Assembly (NCBI GenBank): GCA_030838025.1
Contig: JAUTXM010000421.1
Span: forward strand, 1-8,476
DNA: 8,476 nt
Source: Acidimicrobiaceae bacterium
Lineage (GTDB): Bacteria > Actinomycetota > Acidimicrobiia > Acidimicrobiales > Palsa-688
Direction: 5' to 3'
Shown here: piece after piece, positions 1 through 5,479 of the stretch
Layout: the number at the start of each line of letters is the position of its first letter
Position numbering within the stretch: position 1 is the stretch's first letter
Notes under the pieces: generated by a model
Databases searched by the model: none
The model's input: only the letters and a program-made list of their open reading frames with translations
What the model was told of the DNA's origin: nothing
Position numbers and translations under genes: made by a program

Positions 1-198
1 CCACGAGTTCTTGACACCGATCGAGAACAGGGGGCAGACGATGGGCGGCGTGGAGCAGCGAAGGTGCGTGGTGCCGCCTACTAGTGGCGGTGCTTGGGGC
101 TGCGCCGGTTCGTGTTACACAAGCGAGCATGACCGGCGCTCTGCTCGGCAACCAACGGTTCCCGACAAGGTCGTCGGCGTGCGCTGGGTCGCGATGAC

Positions 199-289
199 CC
201 GAACGATTGTCAGTTTGGCGGACTCTGGCAGTTCTGCCGTCTCAGGTCCGGGAGAACTGACAAAGCCGGCAGAACTGCCAATCGATCGG
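199..289. repeat. 91-bp imperfect palindrome (REP/MITE-like or 3' hairpin)
   Basis: Two arms of about 42 bases (199-240 and 248-289) are inverted copies of each other, with roughly 10 mismatches and a 7-base centre (241-247). Each arm contains two versions of a core reading approximately TTGKCAGTTCTGCC, so the element has four cores: two on the plus strand (starting near 207 and 225) and two on the minus strand. Inside it, the 14-mer TGGCAGTTCTGCCG at 226-239 recurs exactly inverted at 267-280. The 9-mer TTGTCAGTT at 207-215 recurs inverted at 255-263. Several cores are also small dyads themselves (GGCAG-TT-CTGCC). This internal structure is typical of dispersed palindromic repeats or non-autonomous elements, but I cannot check copy number. 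It starts about 80 bases past the ackA stop and could form a long hairpin in that transcript. There is no U-tract, so it is not a standard intrinsic terminator. Confidence 0.75.
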
Positions 290-290
290 C

Positions 291-312
291 CGCCTAGGCC
301 ATCGCCTAGGCC
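291..312. repeat. Tandem CCTAGG repeat able to form a hairpin
   Basis: The 10-mer CGCCTAGGCC occurs at 291-300 and again at 303-312. Because GCCTAGGC is its own reverse complement, the two copies (292-299 and 304-311) can also pair with each other as an 8-bp stem with a 4-base loop. It sits between ackA and the 91-bp palindrome, so an ackA transcript would fold here first, about 57 bases after the stop codon. Possible roles are part of a terminator or 3' stabilising structure, or a protein-binding site. The sequence does not decide between them. Confidence 0.5.
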
Positions 313-367
313 GGTCGGGGCCGGCACGGCACGAAAACCACGGTGTTGAGAGCCCGATGAACCGGCG

Positions 368-1483
368 CTAAGTAACCTCCGTGGCGCTCGTGCCAAGCAG
401 GTCGCCAACCTGCCTGGCGATCTCCAGGTCCTCGGCGGCAGTGACGACCACGGTGGCGCAAATCGCGCCCGGGGCGCTGACATCGGCGTCGCCATGTGCG
501 GTGGCGTTTCGGTCCGCGTCAATGGCAACGCCCAGGAAGCCGAGCCGCGAGGCAGCCCTGGCCCGAAGCTCCGGTGCGTGCTCGCCGATTCCCCCGGTGA
601 AGACCAGTGCGTCGGTCCCGCCCAGGGCCGCGGCCATGGCGCCGATCTCACGGCACAGCCGGTGGCACCACACCTCGAGGGCCAGCACGGAGTCTTGGCC
701 GCCGCCCGCGGCCGCCGTCATGACCTCACGGATGTCGCCGCCGGCGGCTGACAGGCCAGCCAGGCCGGACTGATGTTCTAGACCGTCGGCGACGTCGTCG
801 GCGCTCAGGTTGGCCTGCCTGATGAGCCACAGCACCAGGCCCGGGTCGACGCTGCCGGAGCGCGTCGCCATGACGAGGCCTTCCATGGGCGTAAACCCCA
901 TCGTGGTGTCCTGCGACCGGCCGCCTCCGACGGCACACAGCGACGCACCGGCGCCGAGGTGGCAGGTCACCATGCGCAACTCCGGCAGCGGCCGGTCGAG
1001 GATGGCGGCTGCCCGGCGCGACGCCCAGGCGTGGGACAGGCCATGGAAGCCATAGCGCCGCAAACCGAACCGGTGCCGCCACGCCGCTGGCAGGGCGTAG
1101 GTGGCGGCGGCGGCGGGCATGGTGGCATGAAACGCGGTGTCGAAACAGGCCACGTTGGCGATACCAGGGAATGCCTCGACCGCGGCGCGGATGCCCGCCA
1201 GCCCGGCCGGCTGGTGAAGCGGGGCGAGCGGTGTGAGCGCATCGAGGCGGGCGACGACATCTGGGGTGACCAGCACCGGCTCGGAAAAGTCGGTGCCGCC
1301 GTGCACGATGCGGTGACCAACAGCATCGATCGGACCAAACCCTTCGACCACACGGACGAGGGTTTCGGCATCGAGGTGGGCGCCGTGGCGGTCGAAGGTC
1401 GACGCTGTGACCCGGTGCCCGGCGCCGTCTACCACGCTCAGCTTGACATTGCTCGAACCGGCGTTGACGACCAGGGTGCCCAT
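368..1483 (-). CDS. ackA: Acetate kinase (acetate/propionate kinase family)
   Basis: It should transfer phosphate between acetyl phosphate and ADP, giving acetate and ATP in the cytoplasm. It belongs to the ASKHA acetokinase fold. With ATG 1483 as residue 1 (371 aa), visible family motifs are the N-terminal VNAGSSNVK phosphate loop (6-14), GHRIVHGG (56-63, binding-site Arg), FDTAFH (114-119, catalytic Asp), RRYGFHG (142-148), HLGAG (175-179), DTTMGFTPMEGL, TRSGSVDPG with the catalytic Arg at about 208, FTGGIGE (295-301), and a C-terminal AEDLEIAR carrying the Mg-binding Glu. Two positions differ from classical acetate kinases: HLGNG is HLGAG, and TRSGD is TRSGS. The protein is also about 25-30 residues shorter than the usual 400. 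I believe this pattern marks a divergent acetate/propionate kinase subfamily, so the substrate preference is less certain than the family. It follows xfp, whose product acetyl phosphate is its expected substrate. A GTG directly before the ATG (1486) is an alternative start adding one residue; I chose the ATG because it overlaps an upstream stop as TGATG. Confidence 0.93.
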   Translation of the reverse strand: MGTLVVNAGSSNVKLSVVDGAGHRVTASTFDRHGAHLDAETLVRVVEGFGPIDAVGHRIVHGGTDFSEPVLVTPDVVARLDALTPLAPLHQPAGLAGIRAAVEAFPGIANVACFDTAFHATMPAAAATYALPAAWRHRFGLRRYGFHGLSHAWASRRAAAILDRPLPELRMVTCHLGAGASLCAVGGGRSQDTTMGFTPMEGLVMATRSGSVDPGLVLWLIRQANLSADDVADGLEHQSGLAGLSAAGGDIREVMTAAAGGGQDSVLALEVWCHRLCREIGAMAAALGGTDALVFTGGIGEHAPELRARAASRLGFLGVAIDADRNATAHGDADVSAPGAICATVVVTAAEDLEIARQVGDLLGTSATEVT

Positions 1484-1517
1484 CACACGCCCATCAGGCG
1501 ACCAGGGTGCCCATCAC
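1468..1517 (-). promoter_or_regulatory. Serial stop-start (TGATG) junction between xfp and ackA, with 19-bp direct repeat
   Basis: Read on the minus strand, the xfp stop TGA (1516-1514) overlaps an ATG (1514-1512). That ATG opens a six-codon frame, Met-Gly-Thr-Leu-Val-Ala, ending in TGA (1496-1494). This stop overlaps a second ATG (1494-1492), opening a three-codon frame, Met-Gly-Val, ending in TGA (1485-1483). That stop in turn overlaps the ackA ATG (1483-1481). The first mini-frame begins with the same Met-Gly-Thr-Leu-Val as AckA because the 19-mer CGACCAGGGTGCCCATCAC (plus strand) is present at 1468-1486 and at 1499-1517. A ribosome that terminates and reinitiates at each TGATG could pass from xfp to ackA in three steps. 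I see no strong Shine-Dalgarno sequence in between. The sequence pattern is certain; its function is inferred. Confidence 0.7.
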
Positions 1518-3901
1518 CCCGGCCACGCCCAATCCCGGACCTGGGGCAGATCCTCGCCATGGGAACGGGTCCACGCCCGCGCCGTTGCCCGCAGGTCGAC
1601 CATCTCCTGGCGGATCGTGGCCGCCCGAGAACCAAGCGCGCTGACACGGTCGATCACGTCCATGACCAGATGGAAGCGGTCCAAGTCGTTGAGCATGACC
1701 ATGTCGAATGGCGTGGTGGTGGTCCCCTGCTCGTTGTAGCCCCGCACGTGGATGTTGGCGTGATTGGTCCGCCGGTAGGCGAGGCGGTGGATGAGGGTGG
1801 GGTAGCCGTGATGGGCGAAGATGACCGGCTTGTCGGCGGTGAAGATGGTGTCGAACTCGCGGTCGGACAGACCGTGGGGATGTTCGGTGTCAGGCGGGAG
1901 CCGCATCAGGTCGACGACGTTGACGACTCGGACGTTGAGGTCGGGTAGCCGGCACCGGAGGAGGTCGACCGCGGCCAACGTTTCGAGGGTAGGGACGTCG
2001 CCGCAGCACGCCAGGACCACGTCGGGTTCGTCGTCGGGGCTGCTCGAGGCCCATTCCCACATCCCGACACCTCGAGCGCAGTGGAGTACCGCCTCCTCCA
2101 GGCTGAGCCAGGTCGGGGCGGGCTGTTTTCCGGCGACGATCACGTTGACGTAGTTGCGGCTGCGCAGGCAGTGGTCGGCGACGGAGAGCAGGCAGTTGGC
2201 GTCGGGGGGGAGGTACACCCGAACCACGCTGGGCGCCTTGTTGATCACGTGGTCGATGAAGCCGGGGTCCTGGTGGGAGAAGCCGTTGTGATCCTGTCGC
2301 CAGACGTGCGATGAGAGCAGGTAGTTGAGTGACGCAACCGGTCGCCGCCAGGGCAGCCTGGCGCTGGCCTCCAGCCATTTGGCGTGCTGGTTGAACATGG
2401 AATCGACGATGTGGGTGAACGCCTCGTAGCAGTTGAACAGCCCGTGGCGGCCGCTCAGTAAGTAGCCCTCCAGCCAGCCCTGACAGGTGTGCTCCGACAG
2501 GATCTCCATGACCCGTCCGCCGGGGGCCAAGTTGAGGTCGGACGGGAGGATTTCCGCCTGCCAGGCTTTGGCGGTCACCTCCAACACCGCGTCGAGACGG
2601 TTGGAGGCCGTCTCGTCGGGGCCGAACAGCCGGAAATTACGGGCGGCGACGCTGGCGGCCATCACGTCGCGCAGCCATCCCCCCAGCACCCGGGTGGCCT
2701 CGGACTCTGGTGCCCCGCGTGCGGCGACGACGACCGCGTGCGCGGCGACGTCGGGCAGGTCCAGCTCATGGAGGATCACCCCTCCGTTGGCTTGGGGGAC
2801 CAGGCCCATGCGTCGATCATCGGCCGGAGCCAACGCCACGATGTCGTCCATGGGCCGTCCCTCAGGGTCGAACAACTCCTCGGGGTGGTAACTGCGCAGC
2901 CACAGCTCGAGTTGGGCCAGATGGGCGGGGTTGGTCCGCACCTCGGCCAAGGGAACCTGATGGGCTCGCCAGGTGCCTTCCATGGCCACCCCGTCGACGG
3001 TGGCCGGCCCGGTCCATCCCTTGGGGGTGGCGAAGATGAGCGCCGGCCATCGGGGTCTGGCGCGACCCGCCGCGTCGGGGTCCGCCCGGGCGTGCAGCTG
3101 GATGGCGCGAATCTCGGACACGATCTCATGGAGGGCGGCGGCCAGTTGGTGGTGGACCGCGGCGGGGTCGTGACCTTCGACCACGTAGGGCCGGTACCCG
3201 TACCCTTCGAGCAGCCGGCACAACTCGTCGCGCCCGATGCGGCTGAGGACACTCGGGTTGGCGATCTTGTAGCCGTTCAAGTGCAGAATCGGAATTACGG
3301 CGCCGTCGTGGACCGGGTCGAGAAACTTGTTGGAATGCCACGCCGCGGCCAGCGGGCCGGTTTCGGCCTCCCCGTCGCCGATGACGCAGGCCACGACGAG
3401 GTCCGGGTTGTCGAACGCCGCCCCATAGGCATGCGCCAACGAGTAGCCGAGCTCGCCGCCCTCGTGGATCGATCCCGGTGTGTCCGGGGAGGCGTGACTG
3501 GGAATGCCGCCCGGGAACGAGAACTGGCGGAACAGCCTCGCCATGCCTGCTCCGTCGCGAGGCACCGCGGGGTACACCTCGCTGTAGGAGCCTTCCAGCC
3601 AGGTGCTGGCCACCATGGCCGGACCGCCGTGGCCCGGCCCACACACGAACAGCATCCTCAGGTCGTGGCGGTCGATGACTCGGCACAGATGGGCCCACAA
3701 GAAATTGAGGCCTGGCGTGGTGCCCCAATGACCGAGCAGTCGGGGTTTCACGTGCTCGGGCCGCAGTGGCTCGTCAAGCAGCGGGTTGGCCATCAGGTAG
3801 ATCTGCCCCACCGAGAGGTAGTTGGCCGCCCGCCACCATCGGTCGAGTTGAAGCAGGTCGGCGTCGCTCAGAAGATTCGAGGCCGGCGTCGATGGCTCCA
3901 T
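1514..3901 (-). CDS. xfp: Phosphoketolase (xylulose-5-P / fructose-6-P)
   Basis: This thiamine-diphosphate enzyme cleaves xylulose 5-phosphate, and in many members fructose 6-phosphate, with inorganic phosphate to give acetyl phosphate plus glyceraldehyde 3-phosphate or erythrose 4-phosphate. The 795-aa length is normal for the family (about 790-825). Visible in order: LDRWWRAANYLSVGQIYL near 19-36, GHWGTTPGL (57-65), GPGHGG (88-93), FSFPGGIPSH (127-136), IHEGGELGYSL (145-155), the thiamine-diphosphate/Mg motif GDGEAETG (175-182) with Asn-Lys at 191-192, LHLNGYKIANP (207-216), QHAKWLEAS near 505-513, HNGFSHQDPGF (538-548), and GYNEQGTTTTPFDM (721-734). No key motif is missing. The ATG at 3901 leaves about 18 residues before the first conserved block, as expected, but has no clear Shine-Dalgarno sequence, so the message may be leaderless or weakly initiated. 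Sequence alone does not settle the preference between the two sugar phosphates. The gene leads the operon with ackA, which consumes its product. Confidence 0.97.
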   Translation of the reverse strand: MEPSTPASNLLSDADLLQLDRWWRAANYLSVGQIYLMANPLLDEPLRPEHVKPRLLGHWGTTPGLNFLWAHLCRVIDRHDLRMLFVCGPGHGGPAMVASTWLEGSYSEVYPAVPRDGAGMARLFRQFSFPGGIPSHASPDTPGSIHEGGELGYSLAHAYGAAFDNPDLVVACVIGDGEAETGPLAAAWHSNKFLDPVHDGAVIPILHLNGYKIANPSVLSRIGRDELCRLLEGYGYRPYVVEGHDPAAVHHQLAAALHEIVSEIRAIQLHARADPDAAGRARPRWPALIFATPKGWTGPATVDGVAMEGTWRAHQVPLAEVRTNPAHLAQLELWLRSYHPEELFDPEGRPMDDIVALAPADDRRMGLVPQANGGVILHELDLPDVAAHAVVVAARGAPESEATRVLGGWLRDVMAASVAARNFRLFGPDETASNRLDAVLEVTAKAWQAEILPSDLNLAPGGRVMEILSEHTCQGWLEGYLLSGRHGLFNCYEAFTHIVDSMFNQHAKWLEASARLPWRRPVASLNYLLSSHVWRQDHNGFSHQDPGFIDHVINKAPSVVRVYLPPDANCLLSVADHCLRSRNYVNVIVAGKQPAPTWLSLEEAVLHCARGVGMWEWASSSPDDEPDVVLACCGDVPTLETLAAVDLLRCRLPDLNVRVVNVVDLMRLPPDTEHPHGLSDREFDTIFTADKPVIFAHHGYPTLIHRLAYRRTNHANIHVRGYNEQGTTTTPFDMVMLNDLDRFHLVMDVIDRVSALGSRAATIRQEMVDLRATARAWTRSHGEDLPQVRDWAWPG

Positions 3902-4012
3902 GAGAACTGTCTACACGCGCTGTGCTGCGGCTCCGACCGGGCAGGAATCGGGCGGGCCGCTTCGTTTCCTGGCGGGAGCGTGAAAACAGCTTCGCCGGGG
4001 GATAAGCAAGTC
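3902..4012. promoter_or_regulatory. Divergent intergenic region between xfp and the kinase cluster
   Basis: These 111 bases separate the minus-strand xfp-ackA operon from the plus-strand kinase cluster and must hold promoters for both, unless one is transcribed from further away. I find no convincing -35/-10 pair on either strand. On the plus strand, GGGGGA at 3997-4002 lies about 10 bases before the ATG at 4013 and is an acceptable ribosome binding site. On the minus strand no purine-rich site precedes the xfp ATG. A TAGACA hexamer 6 bases before that ATG would suit a leaderless promoter, but it deviates from the actinobacterial TAnnnT consensus. Confidence 0.45.
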
Positions 4013-4222
4013 ATGCGGCCCCTTGTCATCGTTGCGGTGGTGCTGTTCCTCATTGCTGCGCTCTCGGCCTTCTCGGCCAGCGTCAACGTGAACGAGATGG
4101 GTTTCGTTGCTCTCGGTCTGGCAGCATTCGCCGGCGATCAGCTGGTCGACGGCCTCGGCGCCAGCTGGCGCCGTCCGGCCGCTCGGCCCATGGCACGACG
4201 TGGCTTCCGGCGTCCTCTCTGA
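4013..4222 (+). CDS. Small two-helix membrane protein (69 aa), function unknown
   Basis: I do not recognise a named family. The 69-residue product has a hydrophobic helix at about 3-22, a short polar turn containing VNVNEMG (24-30), a second hydrophobic stretch at about 30-40, and a strongly basic Arg-rich tail (about 52-69). This suggests a hairpin with both ends in the cytoplasm. Small proteins of this two-helix shape are common in actinobacteria, usually unannotated. Support for its being real: an ATG with GGGGGA about 10 bases upstream, GC-rich third codon positions like its neighbours, and a coherent membrane pattern. Its 3' end overlaps the preferred kinase start (GTG 4200) by 23 bases, suggesting translational coupling and a role near the kinase at the membrane. 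Confidence 0.6.
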   Translation: MRPLVIVAVVLFLIAALSAFSASVNVNEMGFVALGLAAFAGDQLVDGLGASWRRPAARPMARRGFRRPL

Positions 4223-5447
4223 TCGCGAGCGACCCGACGGCTCTCGACTGCTGGGCGGGCGCTATCAACTAGGCGAAGCCCTCGGCCAGGGCGGGGTAGG
4301 CGAGGTCCGAGCCGGACGAGACCGGCGGCTCCGGCGCGAGGTTGCCATCAAGCTGCTACGGCCTGAAATGGCCCATCAGCCTGGGGTCCGCAAGCGCTTC
4401 GAACACGAAGCGAAGATGGCGGCTCGGCTGGCGCACCCCAACATCGTCGCGGTCTTCGATTTCGGCGTGGAGGCGGGCGTGCCGTTCCTGGTGATGGAGC
4501 GCCTGCCCGGAACGACGCTGGGCGATGTGCTGGCCGACGGACCGCTCGGTTTCGAGGAGGCCACCGAGCTTGGTCTCCAGCTGCTCGACGCCTTGGCGTC
4601 CGCCCATCGCAGCGGGATGCTGCATCGGGACATCAAACCCCGCAACGTGCTCGTCGCCGGACCTGGGATCTGGAAGTTGGGCGATTTCGGCATTGCCAAG
4701 TCCATCGAAGTCACGGACGATCCTGGTCTGACGGCGACGGGCCTCGTGGTCGGAACGCCGGCCTATCTGCCTCCGGAGCGGTTGGCGGGCCGCCCGGCGA
4801 CGGTGGCCAGCGATATCTACGGGGTCGGGGTGGTGCTCTATCAGGCCCTGTCCGGCCACTCGCCCTTCGAATCGGGGGTGCCGCTGCCGGCATTGGCGGC
4901 TTCGGAGCCCGTGGCGCTCCGCGAGCGACGCCCTGACATTCCGCCGTCCGTTGACGCCGTCGTCACCCGCGCCCTGGCCCGAGACCCCGCGGCCCGTTTC
5001 GCCAGTGCGACCGAGATGGCCGGGGCGCTCCGTGCGGCGGCCGCGGCGGGCGCCACGGCTGCTGGAGCCACGGCTGCTGGAGCTGAGACGGTCGTGAGCG
5101 CGGTGCCGCCGCCGGCGGCGACTCAAGTCATGATCGCCGCCAGCCAATATCCTCGTCATCCTCGTCATCCTCGTCGCCGGGGGCGGGCCGCCTGGATGAG
5201 TCGCCGCGTCGTGGCCGCGGCCTCCGTGGCGGCACTGGTCCTGGTCATCTCCCTTGCCGTTCTGTTCGCCGGCAGTCATCGCAGCGCACCGGCCAATCCG
5301 GTCACGGTCCCCACGACCTCGGTTGCCCCGCCCGCCGCCGGCCCCACCACCGTCGCCGCCACGCCGACGCAGGCCACCGTGGCGTCCGCACCGGCCGCTC
5401 GAACGACCGCCCCCGCCCATGGTGGCAAGGGCAAGAAGAAGAAGTAA
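4200..5447 (+). CDS. Membrane-anchored serine/threonine protein kinase (PknB-type catalytic domain)
   Basis: A Hanks-type kinase acting at the inner face of the membrane. Counting from GTG 4200 (415 aa): glycine loop GQGGVGEV (29-36), catalytic Lys in VAIK (51), catalytic loop HRDIKPRN (142-149, Asp144 and Asn149), DFG (162-164), GTPAYLPPE (185-193, a PPE variant of APE), and DIYGVGVVLYQALSGHSPF in the C-lobe. Thr178 and Thr180 sit at the same spacing before the GT motif as the activation-loop threonines of M. tuberculosis PknB, so autophosphorylation there is likely. After the catalytic domain come an Ala-rich and His/Arg-rich linker, one transmembrane helix (about 337-357), and a roughly 58-residue Pro/Thr/Ala tail ending in GKGKKKK. 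There are no PASTA repeats or other recognisable sensor domain. Frames upstream to a TTG at 4107 are open, but they would overlap the small membrane gene by 116 bases with unconvincing sequence; GTG 4200 is the only ATG/GTG before the kinase fold. Target unknown. Confidence 0.9.
   Translation: MASGVLSDRERPDGSRLLGGRYQLGEALGQGGVGEVRAGRDRRLRREVAIKLLRPEMAHQPGVRKRFEHEAKMAARLAHPNIVAVFDFGVEAGVPFLVMERLPGTTLGDVLADGPLGFEEATELGLQLLDALASAHRSGMLHRDIKPRNVLVAGPGIWKLGDFGIAKSIEVTDDPGLTATGLVVGTPAYLPPERLAGRPATVASDIYGVGVVLYQALSGHSPFESGVPLPALAASEPVALRERRPDIPPSVDAVVTRALARDPAARFASATEMAGALRAAAAAGATAAGATAAGAETVVSAVPPPAATQVMIAASQYPRHPRHPRRRGRAAWMSRRVVAAASVAALVLVISLAVLFAGSHRSAPANPVTVPTTSVAPPAAGPTTVAATPTQATVASAPAARTTAPAHGGKGKKKK
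5052..5081 (+). repeat. Two tandem 15-bp repeats in the kinase linker
   Basis: The unit GCCACGGCTGCTGGA occurs twice back to back (5052-5066 and 5067-5081), encoding the repeated Ala-Thr-Ala-Ala-Gly of the juxtamembrane linker. The unit is in frame, so slippage would change linker length without breaking the gene. Confidence 0.85.
5151..5177 (+). repeat. 9-bp tandem repeat encoding Pro-Arg-His
   Basis: CCTCGTCAT occurs at 5151-5159 and 5160-5168, followed by a near copy, CCTCGTCGC, at 5169-5177. It encodes PRH-PRH-PRR just before the transmembrane helix, a basic and histidine-rich stretch suited to contact with lipid head groups. Confidence 0.8.
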
Positions 5448-5462
5448 GCAGCCATACACTTC

Positions 5463-5479
5463 GCGAGGTGTCACCTCGC
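5463..5479. promoter_or_regulatory. 17-bp palindrome over the start codon of the propeller gene
   Basis: GCGAGGTG-T-CACCTCGC is a perfect dyad with 8-bp arms around one base. The GTG start (5468-5470) of the downstream gene lies inside the left arm. As RNA it would form a 7-bp stem with a 3-base loop that hides the start codon; as DNA it could be an operator. It follows the kinase stop by 15 bases. Chance occurrence in GC-rich DNA is possible. Confidence 0.4.

Larger units (their letters stand above)
1..367. other. Non-coding stretch downstream of ackA
   Basis: I see no convincing gene here. Open frames cross it, including one on the plus strand from about 11 to 349, but their translation is a compositionally odd mix of Arg, Pro and Ser. 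It resembles no family I know and runs straight through the large palindrome at 199-289. The recognisable content is that palindrome, a double CCTAGG repeat at 291-312, and a small GGGTC/GACCC dyad at 186-200. All of these lie 3' of the minus-strand ackA gene, so the region probably serves as its 3' untranslated or termination region. The first ~180 bases hold nothing I can identify; a gene ending just left of the window could extend a short way in. Confidence 0.6.

Noticed and set aside
11..16. TTGACA hexamer resembling a -35 promoter element
   Set aside because: No matching -10 element lies at the expected 16-18 base spacing and no gene follows.
11..349. 112-aa open frame on the plus strand
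   Set aside because: It passes through the large palindrome, has biased Arg/Pro/Ser composition and no family resemblance, and shows no good ribosome binding site. More likely chance in GC-rich DNA.
959..1948. 329-aa open frame on the plus strand across ackA and xfp
   Set aside because: Antisense to two well-supported genes and spans their junction; composition typical of GC-rich shadow frames.
3902..3911. GAGAACTGTC resembling the core of the 199-289 palindrome
   Set aside because: Only about 10 bases match, with one mismatch and no accompanying dyad; expected by chance.
2489..4222. 577-aa open frame on the plus strand opposite xfp
   Set aside because: Almost all of it is antisense to the clearly recognised phosphoketolase. 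Only its last 69 codons, from ATG 4013, look like a gene, and these are reported separately.
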